A stretch of 53,971 nt of DNA. Source: Candidatus Chloroploca mongolica (lineage in GTDB: Bacteria; Chloroflexota; Chloroflexia; Chloroflexales; Chloroflexaceae). How positions within the stretch are numbered: position 1 is the first letter of the stretch; every line of letters starts with the position of its first letter. Under the pieces are notes generated by a model, which was given only the letters and a program-made list of their open reading frames with translations, was not told the DNA's origin and ran no database searches. The translations under genes and the position numbers were made by a program. The stretch spans positions 84,248 through 138,218 of the forward strand of contig NZ_SIJK02000011.1 of NCBI RefSeq assembly GCF_004762035.2. Reading direction: 5' to 3'. Shown in pieces: positions 45,771-53,521 of this stretch.

Positions 45771-46442
45771 ATGAATTCGTTAAATTCCTTTTACCGCCAC
45801 ACAGGCAAACGCATCTTCGACCTTCTGGTCGCCATCCCGGTGCTGCTTGTTTTCAGCCCGCTGCTCGCGGTGCTGGCTCTACTCGTGCGCGTCAAACTGG
45901 GCACCCCCGTCTTCTTCCGCCAGCAGCGCCCTGGTCGGCACGGCAAGCCGTTCACCATGGTCAAGTTTCGCACGATGACCGATGCGCGTGATGCCAAAGG
46001 CAACCTATTGCCTGACGCGGAACGGTTGACGCGGTTTGGCAAGTTTTTGCGCAGCAGTAGCCTCGATGAACTGCCAGAGTTGTGGAATGTGCTCAAGGGT
46101 GAGATGAGTCTAGTGGGACCACGTCCGTTGCGCATAGAATACCTTCCTCTTTACTCAACTCATCAAGCTCGACGTCATGAGGTTCGCCCGGGTATTACTG
46201 GATGGGCACAGGTGAATGGTCGCAATGCACTTTCTTGGGAAGAACGATTTGATCTAGATGTGTGGTATGTAAATCAGGCATCGTTTTATCTTGATCTCAA
46301 AATTATCGTTATGACGATTGTTGCGATTCTCAGACGTGATGGGATTAGTGCGTCTGGACATGCTACTATGTATCGATTTACTGGTTCCAAAGATACAAAA
46401 GAAGCATCACCGGAACAACTGCAAAAAGGCGATACTGCGTGA
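45771..46442 (+). CDS. pglC: Polyprenyl-phosphate sugar-phosphate transferase (PglC-like initiating enzyme)
   Basis: 223 residues, small monotopic phosphoglycosyl transferase that loads a sugar phosphate on undecaprenyl phosphate. N-terminal re-entrant hydrophobic helix (KRIFDLLVAIPVLLVFSPLLAVLALLV), RQQRPGRHGKPFTMVKFRTM, catalytic Asp-Glu in SSLDELPELWNVLKGEMSLVGPRP, RPGITGWAQVNGRN. The lack of a large N-terminal TM domain makes it PglC-like rather than WcaJ/WbaP-like. It overlaps the acetyltransferase gene by 4 bases and heads a PglC-PglD-PglE order. Confidence 0.94.
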   Translation: MNSLNSFYRHTGKRIFDLLVAIPVLLVFSPLLAVLALLVRVKLGTPVFFRQQRPGRHGKPFTMVKFRTMTDARDAKGNLLPDAERLTRFGKFLRSSSLDELPELWNVLKGEMSLVGPRPLRIEYLPLYSTHQARRHEVRPGITGWAQVNGRNALSWEERFDLDVWYVNQASFYLDLKIIVMTIVAILRRDGISASGHATMYRFTGSKDTKEASPEQLQKGDTA

Positions 46443-47071
46443 AATTGCTCTTGGTTGGTGCTGGTACATATGGTCAGGTATATCTTAGCTATTTGCGAGA
46501 GCAAGCATTATTTGAGGTTGTTGGTTTTTTGGACGACAATCCTATGCTTAATGGTAAGCTTATTGAGGGTGTACCTGTTGTAGGCAATACTGACGATCTT
46601 TTGCACTATCGGTGTCAGGGCATTGAAGGCATTATTGCTCCTATTGGTAATAATAAAGCAAGAGTTCGTATACTTGAAAAGGCTCAAGAATCAGGCCTAT
46701 TAACCCCGAATTTTATTCATCCTACAGCTATTATTGCGAAAGAGGTTGTCATTGGTCAAGGGGTGTATATTCTTCCCGGCTCTATCATTATGCCATATGT
46801 CCGGATTCACGACTATGTTATGATCAGTATGAGTACTAATGTCGCTCATCATGTTGAATTGTGTTCTGGCTGTTTTTTGTCCACTGGTGTAAATGTGGGA
46901 GCTGGAATTACTATTAATAAAAATGTGTTTGTAGGGATGGGGGCAAACATTATGACAGGGGTCAAGTCTATTGGCGCTGATGCAATTATTGGCGCTGGTG
47001 CAGTTGTTATCCGAGATGTTCCCGAGTCTGTAAAAGTTGCAGGTGTACCTGCTAAACCTCTTGACTCTTAG
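46439..47071 (+). CDS. pglD: PglD-like sugar O/N-acyltransferase
   Basis: 210 residues, GTG start in a GTGA overlap. An N-terminal Rossmann-like substrate domain (KLLLVGAGTYGQVYLSYLRE...VVGFLDDNP) is followed by a left-handed beta-helix of hexapeptide repeats (IHPTAIIAKEVVIGQG, NVGAGITINKNVFVGMGANI). It ends VIRDVPESVKVAGVPAKPL, typical of NeuD/PglD. In PglD the catalytic His is in the helix; HHVELCSG is the likely site here. It acetylates the 4-amino group of UDP-4-amino sugars. AT-rich compared with pglE, suggesting independent ancestry. Confidence 0.92.
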   Translation: MKLLLVGAGTYGQVYLSYLREQALFEVVGFLDDNPMLNGKLIEGVPVVGNTDDLLHYRCQGIEGIIAPIGNNKARVRILEKAQESGLLTPNFIHPTAIIAKEVVIGQGVYILPGSIIMPYVRIHDYVMISMSTNVAHHVELCSGCFLSTGVNVGAGITINKNVFVGMGANIMTGVKSIGADAIIGAGAVVIRDVPESVKVAGVPAKPLDS

Positions 47072-47095
47072 TTGCACTAACCCCACTAGGACGCT

Positions 47096-48217
<1,122 letters not shown>

Positions 48218-48218
48218 C

Positions 48219-48929
48219 GCAAAGGCGCAGAGGCGCAGAGATTCAAGACGAGATTTTGCGGGGAATGGTTGTCGCGACTTCGCCTGCTGGCTCAGGATGC
48301 ACAAAAGGCAATTTTCCGTGCGGCGCATCGAAGACCCCTCGCTGCGCTCGGGGTGCCAAGGCGGGCGCAGCGGGGTGCCAACGCCATCCCTGTCATTCCG
48401 AACGGAGTGAGGAATCTTCATTGCGGCGCATCGAAGACCCCTCGCTGCGCTCGGGGTGACAGGGAGAGCGTAGCGGGGTGACACGGCGGGCGCAGCGGGT
48501 GACATTGCTGGCGCAGCGGGCTACCAACGCCATCCATGTCATTCCGAACGCAGTGAGGAATCTTCATTGCGGCGCATGGAAGACCCCTCGCTCCGCTCGG
48601 GGTGACATGGCTGGTGCGGCGGGGTGCCAACGCCATCCATGTCATTCCGAACGCAGTGAGGAATCTTCATTGCGGCGCATCGAAGACCCCTCGCTCCGCT
48701 CGGGGTGACAGTGCTGGCGCAGCGGGGTGACACCGCGGGTGCGGCGGGTGACATGGCGGGCGCGGCGGGGTGCCAGGGAGAGCGCGATGGGGTGCCAACG
48801 CCATCCATGTCATTCCGAACGGAGTGAGGAATCTTCGCTGCGGCGCATGGAAGACCCCTCGCTGCGCTCGGGGTGACATGGCTGGCGCGGTGGGGTGCCA
48901 GGGAGAGCGCGGCGGGGTGACGGAGGATG
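48219..48929 (+). repeat. SERSEES-type repeat cluster after pglE
   Basis: First a family-B unit (48220-48240), then a unique-looking 70 bases. Then come four copies of GTCATTCCGAACG.AGTGAGGA...ATGGAAGACCCCTCGCT.CG (at 48391, 48538, 48641 and 48808) plus a half copy at 48325. Between them are GGTGCCAACGCCATCC and GGCGGGGTGACA spacers. Palindromic and non-coding despite long open frames. 48213-48450 is repeated almost exactly at 53515-53740. Confidence 0.8.
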
Positions 48930-49049
48930 CCTTGGGCTTTATCTACGCAACAACGTGCTGATGATGCATTGCAATCCGCTCGGCGTTTCGTTCCGTTGAC
49001 GCGCGATGTGCAAGCCCTGGTTTCCAACAAAGAACTGGATTCCTCTTGA
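48930..49049 (+). pseudogene. C-terminal fragment of a HEPN-like protein, copy 1
   Basis: A frame read as PWALSTQQRADDALQSARRF...VQALVSNKELDSS ends at TGA 49047-49049. It is closely parallel to the fragment at 49791-49919. The A-D-D-A-L..A-R-R pattern resembles the last helix of HEPN domains, but the catalytic R-x4-H is absent. No start or N-terminal part. Confidence 0.5.
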
Positions 49050-49140
49050 ACCTCCGCGCCTCCGCGCCTCCGTGCCTCTGCGTTACAACCTCCGGAACGC
49101 CGTGTTGCCAGGGCACATCCCTCGGCGACACGGCGTTTTT
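49050..49140. repeat. Family-B repeat with CCGGAACGCCGTG end
   Basis: CCTCCGCGCCTCCGCGCCTC-type units, then GCGTTACAACCTCCGGAACGCC and a CACGGCGTTTTTGG palindrome half. The same order recurs at 53130-53225. Confidence 0.7.
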
Positions 49141-49187
49141 GGCGTGGGTGGCGGGGTGGGGGCCATCCGAAGGACTGACCGTTGGCG

Positions 49188-49196
49188 TGGTATACT
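49188..49196 (+). promoter_or_regulatory. Extended -10 element (TGgTATACT)
   Basis: TG-N-TATACT 41 bases before the nucleotidyltransferase start. Near-identical elements stand before hicB and the next nucleotidyltransferase. Confidence 0.5.
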
Positions 49197-49237
49197 ATTG
49201 CCAGATGATCGGGAATGAGGCTGCCCAAGGAGTGGTC

Positions 49238-49744
49238 GTGTCTACGCAAGCGGTGACGTCTGAACGCGAGCTGCTGACGCCGTATCGCACGTTGACCCAA
49301 ACGCTGGTCACCCATTTTGGTGAACGGCTCAAAATGATTGTGCTCTTCGGCTCACGTAGTCGTGGCGAGGCTCGTAGCGATAGTGACCACGATCTCTTCC
49401 TGGTGATTGAAGGCTTGCCCAGCGAACCGCTGGCACGGCAGCGAACGATGATGGCCCCGCTCTTACCCTCCCTGCATCTCATGCCCGAACGCCTGGCAAT
49501 GATCGCCCGCACTCCCGAAGAAGTGCAGAGTCACCTGACCTCACTGGTGGTTGATGTGTGTGTGGATGGTCAAAGCCTCTATGGCGAAGCCTGCTTTGCC
49601 GAACTTCGCACCCGTGTCCTCCAGGCCGTGCAGGAGATAGGCTTGGCACGACAACGTGTCGCCGGAACATGGATGTGGCGCTTCCCGACCTTCTCTAACC
49701 AGGAATGGGCGGTTACCTGGGGAGATAACCATTTTAGGCTCTGA
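49238..49744 (+). CDS. Nucleotidyltransferase-domain protein
   Basis: 168 residues from GTG 49238, with AAGGAG 5 bases upstream; ATG 49205 is an in-frame alternative. Active-site signature MIVLFGSRSRGEARSDSDHDLFLVIEG (GS...D-H-D rather than D-x-D with hydrophobic residue, still acidic at both ends). After a helical middle part, RQRVAGTWMWRFPTF closes it. Two fragments of a HEPN-like partner lie on both sides as direct repeats. No complete partner exists, so the toxin-antitoxin pair seems decayed or rearranged. Confidence 0.8.
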   Translation: MSTQAVTSERELLTPYRTLTQTLVTHFGERLKMIVLFGSRSRGEARSDSDHDLFLVIEGLPSEPLARQRTMMAPLLPSLHLMPERLAMIARTPEEVQSHLTSLVVDVCVDGQSLYGEACFAELRTRVLQAVQEIGLARQRVAGTWMWRFPTFSNQEWAVTWGDNHFRL

Positions 49745-49790
49745 GACGCACTGCCTAACCGATTATGGTGATGAGACCAATTACACCTTG

Positions 49791-49919
49791 CCTTGGGATT
49801 TATTTACGCAACAAAGTGCTGATGATGCATTGCGATCCGCTCGGCGTTTAGTTCAGTTGACGCGAGATTTGCAGGCCATGGTTTCCAACAAACAACCGGA
49901 AGATCGTGGCTCCTCTTGA
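49791..49919 (+). pseudogene. C-terminal fragment of a HEPN-like protein, copy 2
   Basis: Frame PWDLFTQQSADDALRSARRL...LQAMVSNKQPEDRGSS, open upstream to 49656 but overlapping the nucleotidyltransferase there. TDYGDETNYT just before it also looks native. It resembles the final helix of HEPN partners. Parallel to 48930-49049. Confidence 0.5.
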
Positions 49920-50049
49920 ATCTCTGCGCCTCCGCGTCTCCGTGCCTCTGCGTTAAACCCTCCGGAACACCTGTCATTTTGACGCCAAGGCGCGAAGGCG
50001 CGAAGGTCGAAAAAAGATCTTTGCGGCTCGGCGTCTTGGCGTCAAAACA
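49920..50049. repeat. Family-B repeats
   Basis: CTCTGCGCCTCCGCGTCTCC, CTCCGGAACACC, then TTTTGACGCCAAGGCGCGAA and its inverted CTTGGCGTCAAAACA. The end joins directly to an aminotransferase fragment at GCGTAGCG. Confidence 0.75.
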
Positions 50050-50085
50050 GCGTAGCGTTGGAAGCCGAGCACATCGAAGCGCGCC
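50050..50085 (+). pseudogene. 36-bp fragment of the pglE-like aminotransferase
   Basis: GCGTAGCGTTGGAAGCCGAG and the following ACATCGAAGCGCGCC correspond to nt 48015-48050 of pglE (VALEAENIEAR). The junction on the left is the same as at 53319. Confidence 0.65.
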
Positions 50086-50205
50086 ATGCTCTGGATGAGC
50101 GCCGTGCCCGGCCGTGCGATCGCCGCAAGCATCGTCCCGCTGCTGAGCGCCGCCCTGCTGTGGCGGGGCGGCGGGCGTGTCGAACACCGCGCTACTGTGC
50201 CTTGA
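50086..50205 (+). pseudogene. C-terminal fragment of a WecA/MraY-like transferase, copy 1
   Basis: 39 residues, MLWMSAVPGRAIAASIVPLL ending HRATVP. It matches the end of the longer fragment at 50908-51207 (ALLWIRGVPGSAIAAIIVPLL). The two are direct repeats around hicBA. Confidence 0.6.
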
Positions 50206-50266
50206 TTGCACTCGGCGGTGCATAACACAAGAAAGTTTCCGCATCCGTTTTGTTCGTGCCCCACTG

Positions 50267-50275
50267 TGGTATACT
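50267..50275 (+). promoter_or_regulatory. Extended -10 element (TGgTATACT) upstream of hicB
   Basis: TG-N-TATACT in the AT-rich 50210-50330 segment, about 145 bases before hicB. A weak TTTTGT is 16 bases upstream. Confidence 0.45.
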
Positions 50276-50419
50276 TCATCGGACATACATGCCATGTCAA
50301 CTGATTGACGGTGGATCAAAGATGACATGCCTCTGGGATGTGGTGTAGGCTACCTACTGTTCGGATCTCGTGCGAAAAATGGCCATAGTACGTCACTACC
50401 GACGTCAGGGAAACGCGTC

Positions 50420-50650
50420 ATGGAGAGAATTGCAAATCTGCACATCGAAAGGCTTGCAGAAGGAGTCTATCTGGCGACATCTGAGGATATTCCTGGGTTA
50501 GTGGCTCAAGGTCGCACCATCACCGAGACGCTGGAAATTGCACGTGATGTCGCAAGAAAACTGATCGAAGCGCAACGTGAGCGACAAGCCAAAATCGAAC
50601 TGGCTGCCGCCATGGATGCTTTCGATTACCCGCTGATCGTGGCCGACTGA
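50420..50650 (+). CDS. hicB: HicB-family antitoxin
   Basis: 76 residues from ATG 50420 (AGGGA upstream); longer in-frame starts lack protein-like sequence. HicB pattern: IANLHIERLAEGVYLATSEDIPGLVAQGRTITETLEIARDVARKLIE, a partial RNase-H fold, ending in a helix. It neutralises the HicA toxin by direct binding. The 1-base TGATG overlap with hicA gives strict coupling. Antitoxin-first order. Confidence 0.9.
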   Translation: MERIANLHIERLAEGVYLATSEDIPGLVAQGRTITETLEIARDVARKLIEAQRERQAKIELAAAMDAFDYPLIVAD

Positions 50651-50874
50651 TGGGACGACTGGCTGGTTTCCGCTATCGAGAGATCGTCAAGCGACTCAAG
50701 CAGTTGGGCTTTGAGTTTGATCGCCAGGCAGCTGGAAGCCATGAAATCTGGTACAACGCTGCACAGAATCGCTACACCACCATTCCCAACCATCCCGGTG
50801 ATATGCCTGAGGGAACGTTGCGCGCAATTCTCAAACAGGCTGACATCACGCCGGAACAGTTTCTCAATCTCTGA
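50650..50874 (+). CDS. hicA: HicA-family mRNA interferase toxin
   Basis: 74 residues, dsRBD-like fold: FRYREIVKRLKQLGFEFDRQAAGSHEIWYN with the catalytic His31 in GSHEIW, then TIPNHPGDMPEGTLRAILKQADITPEQFL. Complete and likely active. A translation-independent mRNA-cutting toxin in the known family. The pair lies between two fragments of a WecA/MraY-like gene. Confidence 0.92.
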   Translation: MGRLAGFRYREIVKRLKQLGFEFDRQAAGSHEIWYNAAQNRYTTIPNHPGDMPEGTLRAILKQADITPEQFLNL

Positions 50875-50907
50875 CAAAGCGCCGCTGCATCCTGGGGCTC
50901 TGGCCCT

Positions 50908-51207
50908 TTGTCTTCGGCACGACCGACCTTCACCATCCTACGCCGTCTCCAGCGCCGCGAAAACATCTTCGCCGCGCACCGTACGCACGTCTACCAACGC
51001 CTCGTCATCGCCGGATGGAGTCACCGCAGCGTCACTCTGCTCTACCTTGGGTGGGCCGTGCTCGGCGTGATCATCGCCCTGCTCTGGATCAGAGGCGTAC
51101 CTGGCAGTGCGATCGCAGCAATCATTGTCCCGCTGCTGAGCGCCGCGCTGCTCTGGAGCACCGTCGTCGTCACCGAACGCACCGTTGGTCAGCGCAACGC
51201 AGTGTAG
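50908..51207 (+). pseudogene. C-terminal fragment of a WecA/MraY-like polyprenyl-phosphate transferase, copy 2
   Basis: 99 residues open. FTILRRLQRRENIFAAHRTHVYQRLVIAGWSHRSVTLLYLGWAVL is the C-terminal cytoplasmic signature of glycosyltransferase family 4 membrane enzymes (conserved HR-H-YQRL). One or two TM segments follow. All of the N-terminal membrane domain, including the DDxxD and catalytic loops, is missing. It is a remnant of an initiating enzyme for another glycan cluster. Confidence 0.72.
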
Positions 51208-51490
51208 CGCGGGCGGACATTTTGACGCCAAGGCGCAACGGCGCAGAGGTAGAAAAAGAAACTCTGTGTCTCCGTGTCTCTGTGGTACACCCCAAAACGC
51301 CGTGGTACCAGGGCCTCGCCTGGGTGCCACGGCGTTTGTGGTGTGGCGGGGTGGGGGGAACGGCTGCTTTTGACGCAAAGGCGCGAAGGCGCAAAGGTAG
51401 AAAAGAAACTCTGCGCCTCTGCGCCTCTGCGTCTCTGCGCCTCCGCGTCTCTGCGTTAAAACCTCCGGAACGCCGTGGTACCTGCAAAAC
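51208..51490. repeat. Family-B repeats, two copies
   Basis: TTTTGACGCCAAGGCGCAAC...CTCTGTGTCTCCGTGTCTCT and CCAAAACGCCGTGGTACC, then TTTTGACGCAAAGGCGCGAA...CTCTGCGCCTCTGCGTCTCT and CTCCGGAACGCCGTGGTACC. No gene. Confidence 0.8.
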
Positions 51491-51512
51491 AACCCCAGGA
51501 CGATGGCCGCTA

Positions 51513-51521
51513 TGCTATACT
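51513..51521 (+). promoter_or_regulatory. Extended -10 element (TGcTATACT)
   Basis: TG-N-TATACT 51 bases upstream of the nucleotidyltransferase start, directly after the family-B repeat. Confidence 0.5.
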
Positions 51522-51572
51522 ACCTGACCAGAAACCCTGGGAGACCGTCGGCGCATGCGGAGGCAAAAAGAG

Positions 51573-51884
51573 ATGCCCGTGACCTCAAAACAGGAAATCC
51601 TGACCCTGCTTGCCGCGCACGAAGCCCCTATTCGGCGCTATGGTGTGACCCGCTACGGACTCTTTGGCTCGTTTGTCCGGAATGAAGCGCATGCCGAGAG
51701 CGATATTGATGTGCTTGTGGAGTTTGACCCAGCTCAGAAAACATTTGATAATTTTATCCAACTCGCCTGGTATCTCGAAGACCTTTTTGGACGACCGGTT
51801 GACCTGATTACCGCTGACTCATTAAGTCCCTATCTCGGGCCGCGTATTCTCCAAGAGGTCGAATATGTCTCGCGTCGTACGTGA
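51573..51884 (+). CDS. mntA: MntA-like minimal nucleotidyltransferase antitoxin
   Basis: 103 residues from ATG 51573, CGGAGG about 10 bases upstream. VTRYGLFGSFVRNEAHAESDIDVLVEF gives GSF and D-x-D catalytic residues. EDLFGRPVDLITADSLSPYLGPRILQEVEYV is the family's usual end. In characterised MntA/HepT pairs it AMPylates the HEPN toxin. It overlaps the HepT-like frame by 20 bases. Confidence 0.9.
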   Translation: MPVTSKQEILTLLAAHEAPIRRYGVTRYGLFGSFVRNEAHAESDIDVLVEFDPAQKTFDNFIQLAWYLEDLFGRPVDLITADSLSPYLGPRILQEVEYVSRRT

Positions 51885-51999
51885 TCGCCTCATTCATGCT
51901 TATTTTGGAATTGATTATGATATCGTGTACGATGTCATAATCAATAAGATACCCGTACTTCACCAACATATCCTCTTTATTCTGGAGGAAGAGGAGTAA
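51865..51999 (+). pseudogene. Truncated HepT (DUF86 HEPN) of 44 residues
   Basis: MSRVVRDRLIHAYFGIDYDIVYDVI...ILFILEEEE. It joins a plausible HepT start (MSR) directly to the C-terminal catalytic segment R-D-R-L-I-H-A-Y (the R-x4-H motif plus Tyr), followed by the usual YFG(I)DYDIVYD and acidic end. About 60-70 residues of the normal N-terminal helical part are missing. In frame and with a stop, so a mini-protein could be made. It is most likely a deletion derivative of the toxin. Confidence 0.72.
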
Positions 52000-52031
52000 G
52001 CGAGCAGCGATTCAGGGTGGTCATTGTTATT

Positions 52032-52175
52032 CAGCCCATCTTTGAACGCTCCGAACGCAGCGGAGGCAGCGTCGCCGAAGCCTTCTTCCGCGACGGCCTG
52101 TGCCTCCCCTCAGGCTCAAACCTCAGCGAGGAAGATCTCGAACGCGTCATCGCCGTCGTGCGGCGCGCATTTTGA
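52032..52175 (+). pseudogene. 3-prime fragment of a pglE-like aminotransferase
   Basis: Corresponds to pglE from QPIFERYERSGGSVAEAFF to the end; here QPIFERSERSGGSVAEAFF...RVIAVVRRAF and stop at 52173-52175. The following bases are the family-B unit seen after pglE itself. Confidence 0.85.
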
Positions 52176-52300
52176 CGCAAAGGCGCAGAGGCGCAAAGGT
52201 TCAAGAGGAAACTCTGCGCCTCCGCGCCTCTGCGCCTCTGCGTTACAACCTCCGGAACGCCGGTCATGTTGACGCAACGGCGCCAAGGTTCAAAACGCAT
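52176..52300. repeat. Family-B repeat
   Basis: GCAAAGGCGCAGAGGCGCAA...CTCTGCGCCTCTGCGTTACA and CTCCGGAACGCC, then TTGACGCAACGGCGCCAAGG. From 52301 to the next gene there is no further recognisable feature except a strong AAGGAGG. Confidence 0.75.
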
Positions 52301-52376
52301 CCCTGGTATGGTTCACCAAGATATGATATCCTGGAAGGCATAGATGGTATGAAGCCGTGACCCAAGGAGGGCGTCT

Positions 52377-52700
52377 ATGACCTCCGGCCAACAGACCTTA
52401 CGTAAGATCCAATCGTTGGAACAACTCTATCGTCGTGGATACCACAGTGACATGATTGATACCACGATTGAGCAACTTATCGCTCGAGAACAGACACAAG
52501 CCAAACAAGCCTTCGCACGACTGACAGCGACTCTTCATGAATTTGAGGAGCGGTATCAGTTCTCTTCTGAGGATTTCTATCGCCAGTTTCAAGCAGGGGA
52601 ACTGGGTGATGAAGCCGATTTCTTTGAATGGAGTGCGTTCTACCAGATGTGGTTAGCGACCCAGGAGCAGATCAACCTCCTGAACGCAGCGGGTGGCTAG
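52377..52700 (+). CDS. TumA-like antitoxin candidate
   Basis: 107 residues, helical and charged (LRKIQSLEQLYRRGYHSDMIDTTIEQLIAREQTQAKQAFARL...). AAGGAGG at 52363-52369 supports the start. No family was recognised from its sequence alone. Its assignment rests on size, antitoxin-first order and the directly adjoining TumE-like gene (stop TAG followed at once by GTG). Confidence 0.62.
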   Translation: MTSGQQTLRKIQSLEQLYRRGYHSDMIDTTIEQLIAREQTQAKQAFARLTATLHEFEERYQFSSEDFYRQFQAGELGDEADFFEWSAFYQMWLATQEQINLLNAAGG

Positions 52701-53087
52701 GTGGACACACAAGACTACCTGGCTGACTTGAAAGCCACGCTTGCGAGCAGTGCCCTCGTTATGCACATTGATATCATACAGGAATATGCCACCCCCACCC
52801 AGGGCTTCTTCCGAGCAAGACTGACGCTCTGCAACCATGACTTTCTCGAAGTTGCCGAATTCTTCCAGAGTAGGCAAGCACGGATCCAAACGACGGAATA
52901 CCGATATCAGTGGATGGATGCTGAACGCCGCCTGCTGAGAAAACGCTGGGATAATGCCCCGCATTATCCCAACTTGCCCAATTTTCCCGATCATGTGCAT
53001 ATTGGCGAAACTGGCAGCATTGAACCGGGTCAGGTACTGAGCATTCTGGAACTGATTGACCTGATTCAACAGGAACTTGACGCATAA
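52701..53087 (+). CDS. TumE-like toxin (DUF6516 family)
   Basis: 128 residues, GTG start abutting the previous stop. ARLTLCNHDFLEVAEFFQ, YRYQWMDAERRLLRKRWDNAPHYPNLPNFPDHVH and a C-terminal helix match the TumE family, in which the RWDNAPH...FP.H.H region is most conserved. TumE is reported as a toxin of a two-gene system; its target is not evident from sequence. Complete length. It is followed by repeats. Confidence 0.78.
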   Translation: MDTQDYLADLKATLASSALVMHIDIIQEYATPTQGFFRARLTLCNHDFLEVAEFFQSRQARIQTTEYRYQWMDAERRLLRKRWDNAPHYPNLPNFPDHVHIGETGSIEPGQVLSILELIDLIQQELDA

Positions 53088-53091
53088 CCAC

Positions 53092-53318
53092 TTAACGCAG
53101 CGACGCAGAGGCGCAGAGATTCAAGCGGAAACTCTGCGCCTCCGCGCCTCCGCGCCTCTGCGTTACAACCTCCGGAACGCCGTGTTACCAGGGCACATCC
53201 CTGGGCGACACGGCGTTTTTGGTGTGGCGGGGGGAACGGCGGTGATCTTGACGCAAAGGCGCCAAGGCGCGAAGGTCGAAAAAAGATCTTTGCGCCCTTG
53301 CGCCTTTGCGTCAAAACA
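53092..53318. repeat. Family-B repeat cluster
   Basis: AACGCAGCGACGCAGAGGCG, CTCCGCGCCTCCGCGCCTCT, CTCCGGAACGCCGTGTTACC, then TTGACGCAAAGGCGCCAAGG and its inverse GCGCCTTTGCGTCAAAACA. It joins the next aminotransferase fragment at GCGTAGCG, as at 50050. Confidence 0.8.
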
Positions 53319-53521
53319 GCGTAGCGTTGGAAGCCGAGCACATCGAAGCGCGCCCAGGGTGGAAACCAATGCACCTCCAGCCCATCTTTGAACGCTCCGA
53401 ACGCAGTGGGGGCAGCGTCGCCGAAAGCTTCTTCCGCGACGGCCTCTGCCTCCCCTCGGGCTCGAACCTCAGCCTCGAAGACCTCGCACGCGTGGTGGCG
53501 GTGGTGCGGCGCGCATGTTGA
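53319..53521 (+). pseudogene. 3-prime fragment of a pglE-like aminotransferase (largest)
   Basis: 67 residues, VALEAEHIEARPGWKPMHLQ...DGLCLPSGSNLSLEDLARVV and stop 53519-53521. It corresponds to the last ~67 codons of pglE with scattered differences, so it is a diverged paralogue rather than a fresh copy. The right flank to ~53740 is nearly identical to the flank of pglE. Confidence 0.88.

Noticed and set aside
48300-48920. CRISPR-like array
   Set aside because: The units are ~70-base imperfect palindromes with repeated, not unique, spacers, and no cas genes are near.
48539-49315. Minus-strand 258-codon frame, and similar frames at 47645-48505 and 53066-53803
   Set aside because: They are translations of the SERSEES and family-B repeats with no protein-like organisation.
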